Numbered from the stretch's first letter, positions 44,019 through 57,184 are shown. The stretch is 64,000 bases of DNA from Ailurus styani (GCA_002007465.1 LNAC01000376.1:62001-126000); one strand, 5' to 3'. The notes: generated by a model from the sequence alone, not told the origin. Translations and numbers: made by a program.

Positions 44019-45659
44019 AAATTTCAGTGATACAAAACCGCAAGCATTATTGTCACTCTGAGGTATGCTGTCACACTGGTCAGATTCAGGATTCACTCCA
44101 AACTGGATTCAGATCTGACATCCCAGCACCTAGCTAGGACATGGTCTTCTCATGGAGCATCCCTGGGGCACAAGAGAGAAGCTGAACCACCAACACACAC
44201 TTAAGCTTCTGCTCACCTTCCATTGGCCAGTGCAAGTCACATGGTGAACAACAGCATCGGGGGAGGAGGAGGTAGTCTCTAACCACTGTGGGGGAGTTAG
44301 GGAATGAATACTTGCTGAATGACAAAGTATCATACAGCATATCAGAATATCCATTCTCAAGGCTTGGTAATGCCACTGAGTGCTCCGAATGTACAGGGAA
44401 GAGAAAGATTTTAATGGCTCAGTGTAGATCCGGAAGATTTGACAAATAAAATGACATTTCAGCTAATCCTTTAAAAATAGGAAAGAGTGTATTAGACTGA
44501 GTGGGAAAATGGCAGGTTTCTGGGTTGGAGGAACTGAATGAGCTGGGGTAGCCAGATGGGATAGCCATAGCACGGTTCGGTGTGTTGAAGAGCAGCTGAG
44601 CGCCACTCGAAGGGGACTAGAAGGGTGGGCTACAGAAGGTGGAATTCATCCCTCAGCACTTGTTTTGCTCTTGAACTATTTGGAGCAATTAGGTGGTGTG
44701 ACTCCCGACACCACCTCTTGGATCATTTTGCCTTTTTGAAGTCTCCCTGCCCCCAAATATCAGTCAGGGCCTAACTCAGGCAGGCTTAGCAAAATACAGA
44801 GTAACAAGGAATGTAAGTAGACCAGGACAGGAACATGGAGCCTCCGTGAGAGCCATGCGTGACGGCATCACATCCCACAAGTCTTGCTAGAGTAGCATGT
44901 GTGCTACTAAAAACTGGATTCAGAGCTCACACTGTCACCACTGGAACACAGCTGGACATAGGCTCCCAGCTCTTACCATCAGCATCACTGTCTCTACAGC
45001 CCCTCAACAGGGCTCGCCCCACCACTGCTACGTCCGCTCCCGCTCACGTGCAAAATACAGTCCAAGTAGTGCCTGCTACTGGGCACCTCTTCCAGAGTTA
45101 AACTTCAGGGGGGATGCACCTACTTGGCTGAACTGAGGTCACCTGTCCATATCCCAGCTGTACCTACCACTTTCAGAATTTGTACTGCGAGGTAGGCCCC
45201 ACTTCCCATCCATAAGGCAGAAAAGTCTCCAAGAACAGGAAGTGGATCCGAGGCTGGCAGTCAAAACACCTGTTCACTGACCTCTACCCCTAAAAACTGC
45301 CCCCCATCTTTTTTTTTTTTTAACTTAACATACCAACCTCACATCCTCTTCCTCTGAGATCCTAGTGCAATTTGTTTCGGAACTACTCCATAGATGTTTG
45401 TCTCACGCAACTGTGAATTTTCAAAATGTGTGTTTGTCTCTCTAGCTAGCTTGTAAGCCATGTGCGGGCAGTGACCATGGATTCTGTTTCTAGGAATCCA
45501 CCGTGCTCGTCGCAGGTAATTGCTCATGGAGAGCCTCTGAGATTGGCATCAACTGACTGATAAAAGCAGCAAGGGAATGCCACGAAATGGGGGGACCAGT
45601 GAGATCATGATGTTCTAATATTATAATGTTTTAGGCTAGCAGTAACGAGGGTCTGAATG

Positions 45660-46560
45660 GGGCGTCGAAGCGGAAGGCCAGGGACAGATGGCAGACATTA
45701 GGGCAGAGAAGTGCTCGAGCTGCTGGCCCACCTCGGCGAGTGCGCGGCACACATGGCTTCCCAGCTGCTCCAGAGCCTCGCCTTCGGTGACATCTCAGCC
45801 GGGCTTGGAATGGGCCACGGTGGGAATATTTACACCACTGATTCCGCAAATGCTAAGAATCTGGACTCTTTTATCTTTTCGGGGAGCCAGTTGTGAAACA
45901 TTTACCAGCCTGCCACGGTGCTAAGGAAAAAGAAAGTCTCACTACACGTCTTTCATTTTTGAAGTGAATATTCAGCAGTTGAAACCCTATTGCATGGATG
46001 TTCTCCACATTTTGAATAGAACTCTTTCTGATGTGGCTCCTTGGATATGAATAATTTTATTTGCCTGTAAGGAAGCAATAGGGACGGATGGGAGGATAGG
46101 AGCGTTTATATATTCATAATTTGGCAAGAAGAGCTTTCGGGTTAATTTTTAAGATCCTTCCAGCATAACTTAAAATGACAGCCGAATGACAATTTAATCA
46201 GCGTGATCTCGTTTCTAAGAGATACCCGGGCAATATTGACGCAGAAAACCCAGATTAACACCCCAGAGCCAATTCCTAGCTCCCGTCTTCACCCACTGCC
46301 CTCCTGCCCCCCGCCAGGAGCCAGCTTCGTCATGAATATGGGTATTCTCGTCTGGGAAGGGATAGACAATGAACCATTTCATTCCGTGGGCAAAGGACAG
46401 CCGCGGTGATGCATCGGCGGTGCATACCGCTGTAAGACGACGGGAAACCACTCCCGCTCCCGGGTCCCATCCTGCTGTTACTCTCTCAGGGCTGTGTGGA
46501 CCCCGTCGCCCCGCGTCCATCAAAGGGAACAATGCAGAGGGGTCTCCGAATGACTGTTTT
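45660..46560. promoter_or_regulatory. CpG-dense patch, possible CpG island or enhancer
   Basis: CpG is rare elsewhere in the window, but I count about 15 CpGs in the 200 bp from 46361 to 46560 and frequent CpGs at 45660-45870. Between them lie AT-rich segments with homeodomain-type cores such as 'caatttaatca'. No open reading frame here has a recognisable domain and no transcript evidence is available. A promoter, enhancer or a recently GC-biased segment are all possible. Confidence 0.35.
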
Positions 46561-48420
46561 GGCCAGTGTTAAGTGGCAGAGTGGCAATGTTTCCCTTTGT
46601 GAGATGAAGGACGCTGGCCCTTAAAAGTCTTTAAGAAGAAATATCGAGAGCGATTTCTGCAAAAACTTAAAGTTAAACGTGGGGGTTTTTTTCTATTGCG
46701 CTGCATCTGGTTTCTGTAGAATGAATCTTGTTGATGCCAGTTTCAAGGTTGCTATTCTTTGTGCTTTTAAACCAAGGTCAAGCTAGAGGCAGCTCAGAGG
46801 CCTTGAGGTTGTCATTGACAAGGAAAATAGAAGCTTTATAGCTGGAGCGCTAATTAATCACTTCTAGAAAAACAGAAATAGGGAAAAATATAGACACAAA
46901 CTTTTGCATGTCAACAGCTAATAGAAATTTTACTTTGTGATCTTAGGCACGTAATTATATGGGTATCAACATACTTTATAGCACATTAAAATATATGCTC
47001 TGTAACTAGATAAGTTTAGAAGGGAAATACATAGTCTATAATACAACAACTTATATACTACTATGTGAGTCTGAAGTTTTAGAGTTAACTGTCTCAATTA
47101 AAATCTGGCTCTGTACCACCCCTGGATTTCACTGGATTTCAGTATCTCCTAAGTGATTTAAGACAAAGAATGCTGCTGATAGCATGTTTCTCTTCATTTA
47201 CAAAATATTTAACAGTTAACCCTGGAAGAATTCACATAGGAAGCAGTTCTTGAAGTGCTTACATTCAAAACTTGTGCCTGAAAATTGATTTGTGTCAAGG
47301 TCAGAGTTTACTCATTCTGATCAGTCTTCTTAGCTTTCGTGAGCACTTATTACATGCCAGGTGTTGTGAGATGACTTTCCTACAGACAAAAACGTGTATT
47401 TCTGGTATTCTTCTTAAATACTTAACATAATGCAGTTGATGTAGAGTTGGCTCACAATGAGCTCTTTTTGTTAATTGCTGGTTTAAGAGTTGGATTGACT
47501 TTTTTGGTTACCTTAAAGAGGTTTACCTTAAATGGACATTTAGAAATTATTTGCAGGAAGAAATTCAACTTGATTTTAACACAAATAAGTAGCATCATGT
47601 TGCTATAAGAAAGCAAACCCTTCCAATTTAAGAAGATGATGTGAGTAAAGCCACATTCTATTTTTCCAGAATGTTAAGAAACCAAATATTATATATAATT
47701 CATTTCTTCATTGCACATTATACAATTAAGCAGGCAACATTGAAATACTGAAAACTAACTATGAACCAGGAATTATATAAAGCTCTAATGATACAGCAAT
47801 GCTCAAGACATCCATCATTTCTGCCCTCGTGGAATTTTGGATCTAATCAGGCAGCTCAATCACTTTTCTGACAGGAGAAATAACCACCTGCTGTGGGAAT
47901 ATTTAGGATGGCCACTCAACCCAGGATGGGGATCCAGGTGGGGTTCCCCATGGGAGGTAGTCTCTAAACCTCAAACCCAAAATACAGAAAAGGATTATCT
48001 AGGCTGAAGAAACCAGTGACATTCCAGGTAGCAGAAAGAGCAACTCATCAAGAGAGGAACAAGACCTTGAAGGGATTAAAATCATTTGGTTGTATCTCCA
48101 GCTTAGCATTTAAAAAAAAAAAACAGTAGGAGATGAGGTTCTGAACTCCAAGCCATTGAAGGGTTTCAGTAAGGGATGATGAGATTTCTGTCTTAAAATG
48201 ATCACCCTGCCCTTGGAGTTGGGAATGTAATGGAGGATGGCAAGACTGGAGGGGGGGGAGTTGAGACCCTCACAGTATCAGTGTGAGAGGATGCTGGCCT
48301 GAATTAAAATTGTGATAGTGGGATAGAGAAAATGTGGTCTGGTTGGATTAGTGATTAGTCTGGAATCAGCAAGTTTGGTGGTAAGTTGAACATGGAAAGT
48401 AAGGGTGAGATAGATCTATG

Positions 48421-48650
48421 CCAGAGTTTCTCAACTTTGGAACTGTTGATATTTTAGATCAGATCATTCCTTATTTGGGGGGGGCGCTGGTCTGTACACT
48501 GTAGTATGTTTCTAGTATCCCTGGTCTCTACCCAGGGATAACAGAGCCACAGAAGCCCTCTCCCACTAGCTGGGACAACCAGAAATGTCTCCAAATGTCG
48601 CCAATGTCCCAGGGGTAAGCAATACTGCCCATGGTTGAGAACCAGTGTTT
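48421..48650 (+). mobile_element. MER5A-like hAT element
   Basis: Begins 'ccagagtttctcaactttgg' and ends 'ggttgagaaccagtg', which are inverted termini, with 'ctgtacactgtagtatgttt', 'ctggtctctacccagggata' and 'aatgtctccaaatgtcgcca' inside, in MER5A order. Confidence 0.85.
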
Positions 48651-48651
48651 T

Positions 48652-48802
48652 CCAGCCTTGTCTCCAAGGGAAGCTTTTTAAACATACTGATGCCCTGTGC
48701 TCATCTGTTACCCATTAGTTCAGAATCTCGGAGGGTAAGACCTAGACATGGCTGTTTTCTGAAATAAATTCTAATGTGCAGCTAAACTTGAGAGAGCTGC
48801 TG
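48652..48802 (+). mobile_element. hAT-type MER remnant
   Basis: 'aagctttttaaacatactga tgccc' then 'aaataaattctaatgtgcag' resembles the element at 22602-22965, directly next to MER5A. Confidence 0.55.
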
Positions 48803-49614
48803 ACATAGAATAATAGTTAAATATAATAAACCCAGACAGATTAACATGCCCTGCAAGCACCATATATTTTGTTAAATTTTCAACACTTTGAAGTAAACTT
48901 TTTAAATGTCCTACTCTTCATGGTAAACATAATGTAAAGGTTCCCATTGTGATTCAGAGCCATAATTATGAACACTTGAAAATATTAATGTCCAACTAAA
49001 AAAAACTGCTGTTAGCCATTATTCCGTGGATGGAGTGTCTAACTCATACACCAGTTAGCCCAAGAGTATGACTTATTGCTGATTCTGTCTTTGTTTTTGG
49101 ATACCTCTAGCAAGTCCAAGAAATTATGGACATTCAAGGGTCATTTCTTGTTGTTATCAATGCTTCTGTATTTATTTGTCTCTTCCCTTGTCTTCAGTCA
49201 GCAACCTTTATTCACTACACTTGATACTCCAATTTGGAATTTTAATCGATTATAGACTGAAAAACCTTCTAAATGATTATTGTAGCTGAGCGAAGTGGTA
49301 CCCAACATGGCATTCAGGAAGAGGTTAAGAATGTTTTCACCAAAGTAGTACAGTAATAGTACATGGAAGGCTTTCCAACTTATTCTAAGAACTCAGTATA
49401 AGGCACATATCAAATTTAGACAATACATCACACACACAGAGAAAAAGCGAACACATTCATCTATCACTATAGATGCAAAAATATGAATAAAACATCAAAT
49501 CAGTATACTAAGAAAACAATACATGTAAACTCTACAAAGTTTACTCTAACAATAAAATGATACAGCATTAGGAAGTGTAAGAATGAAATGTAATACATTA
49601 AAAGAAAAAAGGAG

Positions 49615-49802
49615 GGCGCCTGGGTGGCTCAGTGGGTTAAAGCCTCTGCTTTCGGCTCAGGTCATGATCTCAGGGTCCTGGGATTGAGGCCCGCATTGGG
49701 CTCTCTGCTCAGCGGGGAGCCTGCTTCCCCCTCTCTCTCTCTGCCTGCCTCTCTGCCTCCTTGTGATCTCTCTCCCTCTGTGAAATAAAAAAAAATCTTT
49801 AT
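49615..49802 (+). mobile_element. CAN-SINE, full length, young mustelid-type
   Basis: Head 'ggcgcctgggtggctcagtg', 'gcctgcctctctgcctcctt', tail. The perfect 15-bp duplication aaaagaaaaaaggag is at 49600-49614 and 49803-49817. Confidence 0.97.
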
Positions 49803-50915
49803 AAAAGAAAAAAGGAGAAAAGGCATATGATCATTTAATTATCAAAAATGTGATAAAATTCAACAACTATTTTTGTTTTTAGAAAATATTTTAAAAAGAC
49901 ATCTGAAAATATGACTTTCCTAAACCTATGAAAACATTTCAACCATAAGAGAAAATATTAAAAACCTCTCTTATTAGTTAACAACAAGACAAAATATGTC
50001 TTCTATCAGTACTAGAATTCAACATTGAGTTAGGAGTTCTGGCCAAAGTTAAAAATACTTGGAAGAGAAATATGAGGCATAAATCCTGGAAAGGAGAAAG
50101 CGAAATAGCCATAATTCACACTTTCTAAAATAATACAAGAAAATCAAGTCATAAAAAAATTAAAGTGAATTTTAAAAATAGTTCGGGAAGGTAATAAGAT
50201 AATCAGACAAAATCAATTATTTTCTAATGTACTACTAATTATGAAATATAATACAAAAGATGTATGTGAGTACACCAGAAAAATAGCCTATGGATCAACC
50301 AAGGATAAGATGTTTATGATTTAAATGGAGAGAATGATACAACTTCACTGAAAAAGAGGAAAGAATATCTGAATAAATGAATCTTGATAGCACATACTGG
50401 AATCTAAATGAATCTAGCTAGATAGGTAAGGCTCAGTACTAGAAAAAAGATCATTTCTTCCAAAATTAACCTAAAAGGTTAATGCAATCCCAATCATTGT
50501 AGCCATCAAATGTTTAATGATTCTTATAGTTTACCAAAAAATTTCATTCTGAAGTTCATGAGGAGTAGAAAACGTACAAAAATAAAAAGGAATATGTTTA
50601 AAATTATAGGAACTTGCCCTATACATATTAAATATACCATAAAGGATTAAAATAATGTGATACTGGCACAAGAATAAACACATAGATCCTGGGAAAGAAT
50701 AGGGTACAGTCCCATCCCATAAGGGTATTTTTTTATACAATGAAGATCTCATTTGAAATCCACAGGAAACATGAACTCTCTTGCAAATGGTGTCATTACA
50801 AGTGTCTGTCATTTGGGAGAAAAATAATATGCTGTCCTTCACAGTGTATACAAAAACAAATTCCAAATGGATAAAATACCTTAAAATTAAAGATCAAACT
50901 ATATAACTACCTGAT

Positions 50916-51060
50916 TAAGAAGGGCACTTGTTGTGATGAGCACCAGGTGGTGATGTAGGGAAGTATTAAATCACTATACTATACACCTGAAACTATTATT
51001 ACACTGTATGTTAACTGAAATTTGAATACAAACTTTAAAAAATTAGAAAATAATAATAAA
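50916..51060 (+). mobile_element. Carnivoran L1 3' end fragment
   Basis: 'agggcacttgttgtgatgag', 'ctatacacctgaaactatta' then 'ttacactgtatgttaactga' is the carnivoran L1 3' terminus, followed by an A-rich tail. It interrupts the older L1M. Confidence 0.85.
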
Positions 51061-51116
51061 ATACCTAAAGAAAATATAGCAGAACATTTTTATATTTGTG
51101 ATATGGAAAGACATTC

Positions 51117-51276
51117 CTTTTTTTATGTTCAGTTAGCCAGCATATAGTACTTCATTAGTTTTTGATGTAGTGTTCATCAATTCATCAGTTGCCTATAACA
51201 CCCAGTGCTCATCACAACACATGCCCTCCTTAATACCCATCGCCTGGTTACCCCGTCCCCCCAACCCCCTCCCTCT
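51117..51276 (-). mobile_element. Carnivoran L1 3' end fragment
   Basis: 'ttatgttcagttagccagca', 'gtgctcatcacaacacatgc' and 'taatacccatcgcctggtta' followed by 'cccctccctctgtaa' is the reversed 3' UTR. Opposite in strand to its neighbour at 50916. Confidence 0.9.
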
Positions 51277-51511
51277 GTAACTCTCAAGACAGTTAACACA
51301 GAAACCACCAAAAAACAGGTTGATGAAATTTGCCACATAAAAATGGAAAACTTTTATGTGACAAAGGTGCATAAACAATTAAAAGATGAGCAAATGACTG
51401 GAGGGAAATAGCTTCAGGACATTAATCAGGCAAAGAACCATCATCCATAATATTTTTTAAATCTTGGAAACTATAGGAAAATGACTCACATGTAACAAAA
51501 AAAGAGGGAAA

Positions 51512-51693
51512 GGAGGGGTACCTGGGTGGCTCAGGTGGTTAAGCATCCGCCTTCAGCTCAGATCATGATCCTAGGGTCGTGGGATCGAGTCCCACATCAG
51601 CTCTTTGCTCAGCGAGGGGACTGCTTCTCCCTCTGGCAGGCTCTCTGACTGTTTGTGCGCATTCTCTCTCTGAAAAATAAATAAAATCTTTTT
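51512..51693 (+). mobile_element. CAN-SINE inserted in L1M
   Basis: Head 'aggggtacctgggtggctca', shortened body, tail 'aaaaataaataaaatctttt'. An imperfect duplication around aaaaaaagagggaaag (from about 51497) and aaaaaatagggaaaag (from 51695). Confidence 0.93.
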
Positions 51694-52660
51694 TAAAAAA
51701 TAGGGAAAAGACATGAACAGATGGTTTACAAAAGAAACCCAAATAGCTGATAAGTATGTGAAAAGAACCCATAACCTCACTAGTAATACTGATAGTCATT
51801 ATATTATCACTTTCCCCAAACTATTGTAAATACCAGTAACTTGAGAGTTTGCAAGTACATGGGAGGAAGGGAGCACTTTCGTAAACATTGATGGTGGGTG
51901 ATGTTGTTATAGCCTTTTAAAAGGGCAATTTGGTAGCAGTTGTCAAGATTTTGAATAAACTGGACCCAGCAAATGGCGTTCCTAATAATTTATGCGTCCA
52001 AGGAAATATGCATGTTTTGTAAATTGCACTCAAGACCAAAAATTTGGAATTTTCCTTTTTAGGAACATCAGTAAAGATTAAATGTTAAGGCACATCTGTA
52101 TCATGGAGTACTGGAAAACCATGTAATTATTTAAAACATTGAGCCAGAAACATATGTCATAGGATGGAAATAGCTCCAAGGTACACAGTTTACAAAAACA
52201 AAAAAATGATTACATTTTATGCTTAGTTTCTTACCCTTCCCTGCCCTGCTTCCCTCAGGACCTTATCAGTTTCCCCCGGAACAGTTTCTTAATAAATCAC
52301 CCACACATGAATCTTGATCTCAAGGTCTGACTCCAGGCCAATCAGCCTATGATGGGCTCCCCGCAGGGGCGTGGTGGCATGGAAGCGAAAGCTCCACACT
52401 TACCTTGGGGGTGCTACTGAACACAGCTAGCACAAGATCTCCCTGTTAAATGAAATCCTCCTTGGCAGACAGAGCCAAGTGACCCCAAATGTCTGAAAGG
52501 TTACATAGCAAATTACTAGGAAGTGGTTATCCCTGGGAATAGGGGTTGAGGGAAGGTGAAGGATTTTTACTTTTTTTCCTCTGCATCCTTCTGTATCATG
52601 TGAATTGTATAGAGTGAGCATAAGTTCAAACATTACAAACAGTAAAAAAAAAAAAAAGAC

Positions 52661-53395
52661 TAATTACAAGGAGCGTGAGTTCAAATATTACAAGTGTAGT
52701 TTCTTAAGAAGGGGTTTGTCCCTGCTGTTCTGTCGGTGGAACAGTCTTCAAAGTGGGTTTGGGTAATCGTGGGAATACACAGCCTTCCCAAGGGGTATGT
52801 AGGCACCAAGAGCTCTAAGAAAATCAATTTCCGGATCCTAGCTTTCATATATGCTCTTACCTAAAATTGGTGATACCAACCCCTTCGCAGCCTGCCTTTA
52901 CAGAATTATACTTCTATTACTTTACTTTTCTCCTCTCCTAAATGTTACTATAATATATTTTGCCCCAGAATATTAAAATATGTGGGTGCCAAAAAAATAA
53001 TTAGAAATATTAGTACTGCTCTTGAAAAAGCAAATGAGTCTAATGACTTGGTAACAAATCCTTTAGCATGACAGGTGGTTTCCAGTTTTTTTGTGTGTGT
53101 TCAAGAAAATAGGAGTACCTAATTGAGTTGTCAGCTAATAGATCATTAAAATGTGTTCTTGATGATATATGACTATCTTATATTGGCATATAATTCAGGA
53201 GTTAAAATAATATTCAATTTTCATTAAAGTTCTATTCCCATCTACTTATTTATATGAAGGGTTATCAGTACTTAGAGCTAGAAGAGCAGACAGTGGGAAT
53301 AGACTTGATGTGGAATTCTGTCTCTTTGTATGATTAACATTAGTCCAGAAATATAATTAAATTAGAAAAAAATCCCTAGTCATGTCATCAAGAGA
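52661..53395. other. Unassigned non-coding stretch
   Basis: AT-rich; nothing recognised. Confidence 0.4.
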
Positions 53396-53406
53396 GGCAC
53401 TTTTTT

Positions 53407-53599
53407 AAAGAATTTATTTATTTATTTGAGAGAAAGAGAGCTTGCACACGAGTGGGGGAGGGGCTGAGGCAGAGGGAGAGAGAAACTCTAAGCAGACTCC
53501 CTGCTGAGTGCAGAGCCAACATGGGGCTCGATCCCATGACCTGGAGATCATGACCAGAGCCGAAATCAAGAGTTGGTCACTCAACCGACTGAGCCACTC
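53407..53599 (-). mobile_element. CAN-SINE, diverged
   Basis: 'aaagaatttatttatttatt' tail, 'gatcatgaccagagccgaaa', and head 'gagccactcaggc'. Duplication around aggcacttttttaaa (from 53395) and aggcactttgttaaa (from 53600). Confidence 0.94.
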
Positions 53600-53615
53600 A
53601 GGCACTTTGTTAAAA

Positions 53616-54663
53616 GTGTTTAACAAATTTTTACTTTTAATCTTTAATAATTATGTATTGAATTGTGTACTGTATAGTGTTTTGGGTTGTGTCCCAGTAA
53701 TTGCCAACATAGTCAATCCAACAATGAAGAATTTTTTGTACATAAAGATGAATGATCATGGGAATTTTAAAAAGTTAATTTTGATTCTTATAAATACTTT
53801 CTAAATGGATAAAGACAGGATAAGGTGTGTGATTGAAGTGAAATAAAAATTTAATTTCCAGGAAAAAAGGAAACAGTAAAACCTCCTGCCGTTAAAGAGC
53901 TTGTCCATTTATTTTTAAATTGATAATGGTATCAAATAACTACAATACTCTAAATTCTATGCTCTTCTCCAGGATATATTTGTTTCTAAGACTGATGCCA
54001 GTTTCATTTCTAAATGTATAGCTAATAGTAATTAGCAAATTTTTATTAAAGTTAGCATCATTCTGCGTTCAAGGTGGTGTTCCAGAACATGAAGCTTTTA
54101 GAGTCCCAACCTCTAAGAAGTAAGGCTTGACTAGTGGTATTCTGAAAAGGAGGGAGACTCTCATCTAGTCATTTCAGTCAGGGCCAGGAAGGAACAGTCT
54201 CTTCTAGGATGTGGGCTCTTGCGTTGACAGGTTTGGGTACCTGGGTGACTATGCCAAGCCTGTTTGAAGCAGCAGATTGTAGTAGTGAAGAGGCAGGGAA
54301 TCCTTTTAACAGGTTAAGAGGAAATGTCTTCAGAGAACAATCTGCTCTGGGAACAAACAGAGTCTACTCTCTCTGACCAATGACTCATGACCTTTAGAAT
54401 CTACTTCTTGGAACTTGGCTGATTGCCATTACATGCTTTGAACCCACTCTTTTCTTGTTAACTTCCGGGGAGACTGCTACTAGTATTTGGTAGAATGCTG
54501 CAATTAGGATTTTTAAAAGTGCCTTTTTGTCTCTTGAATTAATTATAGTAGGAAACCCAAATGGTCATTCCCTCAGGAATCTTAAAATTATCACGCTGGT
54601 TCACTCTTCCTGGACAATCAGCAGAGGAATTTCTTTCTGACAGCAGTTTCTAAAAATGTTCAG
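53616..54663. other. Unassigned non-coding stretch
   Basis: Nothing recognised; low repeat content. Confidence 0.4.
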
Positions 54664-54674
54664 AAATCAAGTAT

Positions 54675-54880
54675 AGGGGTGCCTGGGTGGTTCAGTCAGT
54701 TAGCCTCCTCCTCTTGGTTTCAGCTCAGGTCATGATCTCAAGGTCCTGGAATCGAGCCCTGCATTGGGCTCCACTTTCAGCAGGGAGTCTGCTTCTCTGC
54801 CTTTCTCTCCCTCTCCCTCTATCCCTCCCCCTGCTTGCTCTCTCTCTCTCTCTCAAATATATAAATATTTTTTAAAAAAT
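54675..54880 (+). mobile_element. CAN-SINE
   Basis: Head 'aggggtgcctgggtggttca', body 'agctcaggtcatgatctcaa', tail with 'aaatatataaatattt'. The 11-bp duplication aaatcaagtat (54664-54674) and aaatcaaatat (54881-54891) has one mismatch. Confidence 0.95.
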
Positions 54881-54934
54881 AAATCAAATATGAAAATGTA
54901 GGTCCTCACAGTAACCTCAGTCCCCTCCAGAATC

Positions 54935-55125
54935 ACTAACACTTATTAAGCACTTCCTACGTACCAGTCCCTATGTCAGGTGCCTTGCATAGAAAATCAT
55001 GTTACTCCGCATGGCAACCCTATGTGAAAGGGACCATTCTATCACCATTTTACAGATAAGGAAACTTAAGACCCAGAGCACTAAAGTCACTTGCTCTGAG
55101 TCACACAGCATTACGAGCCACCTGT
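54935..55125 (-). mobile_element. MIR
   Basis: 'attaagcacttcctacgtac', 'ccattttacagataaggaaa' and 'agtcacttgctctgagtcac acagc' is the reverse complement of MIR. Confidence 0.85.
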
Positions 55126-56432
55126 CAACTTGCTTATAAATGACAGATCTGGCTTTTGCAGGTATTTGCCAATGCTGTTAATGCTGGAGAGCAGGTCATT
55201 CACATTTCTTTTGCAATTTATTATCCACTAGCAGCTCTCAGGATAACTCATTTCATAAACTTATTTTCCAGGATCCATCATGTAGATTGGTACTTAAAAA
55301 TAATTATCGTGGCTAATGTTTGCATGTTAAAAATGGTAAGCTGAACTTCCTGTTTTGTAATTTTCACTTTCAGGCATGTACTTCTGCAAATCAGTAGCCT
55401 TTTTCCTCTTTCTATTCCTCATTTTTCCATGGAGGGCATGGTCATATTAATACAAACAAAAGAATTGATCAGAGACACCTTCGCAATGCCTCTTTTAAAT
55501 CTTTTTTTTTTTAATTGCTCAGAAAAGGGCACATGAAAGGCACTCCAAAATTACATCCTCAGGTCAGGAAATAAATACAAATTATCCAAACTCATTTAAA
55601 AATTGTCATGAAAGAAAAAAGCTAAGAATTAAGTGTGATAAAGTTAATGAGGTTTATCAACCATTTGTGCCAACAGCCGTGGGGAGAAAATGTAGGGTCC
55701 ACTGATAACTGAATTCTGAATTTTGAAGACTTCCTATTACAACATAAGCTTTATAAGGGCCAAGGCTTATCTATTTTATACAGTGATGTATCCGTAGCTC
55801 TCAGGCCAGAGTCTCTTACACACGTGGATGCTCAGTATATATTCGATGAGTGAATTAATTCCTCTCATGTATTACGGGACTGAAAACCGATCATCATAAT
55901 GGTTGCCAGAAGATGGTATTAATGGTATCCTTTTGCCATTACTCATCACTGAATATTATTATATATAATAGTGATCTCCTCTAAACAGTGATACCTTCAT
56001 GCTCCCCACTTTCTGCTGGTATGAGAGAGTAAGATAGTTGTGGTATTGGCTGGGGGGTGGGGAACCCAGAGCTTGTATCGAACATTCCTTCCCATCCAGA
56101 ATATTTCACTGCAGCGCTGCTCACAGCGTGGCCTGCAGGCTGGGCTAGGGCTGTGAATTGTTTGTTGCCAGTTCACAAGATTAAGTACAGAAACTAAAGT
56201 GTAACCAAATAAAAGAAACCTTTACAGCAATTTTACTCTACTGTAACAGCTAGGAATCCAATTTTACTGTGATTTACAAAAATATCAGACCTTGGTGAAT
56301 TCAGAATTTAGAACAAAAACACTCTCTTCCTGAGAGCCAGTGTTAAAGATAGTCTTTATTGGAATGGTCTGTGGTTTTGTGACTTGCAGAGCAAGAATAT
56401 GGTCCATTACAAAATGGAAGCCACTCTTCATG
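55126..56432. other. Mostly unassigned, one L2-like piece
   Basis: 55735-55860 resembles the L2 3' end ('ctttataagggccaaggctt', 'gatgagtgaatt'). The 62-codon frame at 55156-55344 has no domain. Otherwise nothing recognised. Confidence 0.45.
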
Positions 56433-56445
56433 CCAGGCCATTATT

Positions 56446-56694
56446 GTCTTTAAGTTTTTATGTATGTTCCACTTAGTCAACATATGTTACATTAGTTTCA
56501 GGTGTACAGTACAGTGATTCAACACTTCCATACACCACCCAGTGCCCATCACGACAGGTGCACTCATCACCTATTTCCCCCAACTCCATTCCTTTCCCCT
56601 CTGATAACCATCAGTGTGTGTTCTCTATAATTAAGAGTCTGTTTCTTGCTTTGTCTCTTCTTTCCCTTCGCTCATTAGTTTTGTTTCTTACATT
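56446..56694 (-). mobile_element. Carnivoran L1 3' UTR, 5'-truncated
   Basis: 'tgttacattagtttcaggtg', 'cagtgcccatcacgacaggt', 'aagagtctgtttcttgcttt'. The 13-bp duplication ccaggccattatt (56433-56445) and ccagaccgttatt (56695-56707) differs at two bases. Confidence 0.93.
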
Positions 56695-57086
56695 CCAGAC
56701 CGTTATTTTAGCGTAACTCCTTTGAGTACTGAAGTCCTTTGATGTTTAAGACTCCTACTAAGTGCAAGTATCTCTAATGGAAATCTTGTTTATATCCTCT
56801 AACTATGAACACTTTAGGCATCACTTCCCACCTTGACATAATAAAGGGCAAAGAGGACAAGTCAGCTGGTACTGAAGGTGCCCAGGAACAATCTTGAGTA
56901 ACAGTAATAGTAGCGATCGTGATTTCCAGAAATGGGACCAAAGACATTCATCCTAGAAATATGGCAACTGCAAAATTAAAACTGTCAGTTCCCAGATGTT
57001 GCTATGACCCATGATTTCTGTCTAAGCAGTATTTGGACACCTATTATTTTAGTTTGACCTAATGTAAAAATTTATTAGTAGATAAA

Positions 57087-57144
57087 ATTCACTTGGAAGC
57101 AGCCCAGGTGTCCATCAATCCATAAATGGATAATGTAGATGTGG

Positions 57145-57184
<40 letters not shown>

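Larger units (their letters stand above)
44033..49364. other. 5.3-kb stretch without CAN-SINE or L1
   Basis: This is the longest interval in the window without a recognised CAN-SINE or L1. Only old repeats are seen: part of the unassigned repeat to about 44330, an L2-like piece at 47760-47870, MER5A at 48421-48650 and a hAT relic at 48652-48802. It contains the CpG-dense patch described separately. Confidence 0.6.
49365..52660 (+). mobile_element. Ancient L1M (ORF2 part to 3' UTR) with four younger insertions
   Basis: Scattered matches run in L1 order: 'ggctttccaacttattctaa' (49365), 'attcaacattgagttaggag', 'aattccaaatggataaaata', 'gacatgaacagatggtttac', 'catggagtactggaaaacca', 'ggtggttatccctgggaata'-like 3' UTR and an A tail at 52640. 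All frames are broken. Insertions: SINE 49615-49802, L1 tail 50916-51060, L1 tail 51117-51276, SINE 51512-51693. A segment at 52215-52495 is also foreign to L1 but unassigned. Confidence 0.8.

Noticed and set aside
46203..46572. Overlapping frames on both strands in the CpG-dense patch
   Set aside because: GC-rich DNA has fewer stops, and the two strands and phases give equally long frames with no recognisable protein, so no gene is called.
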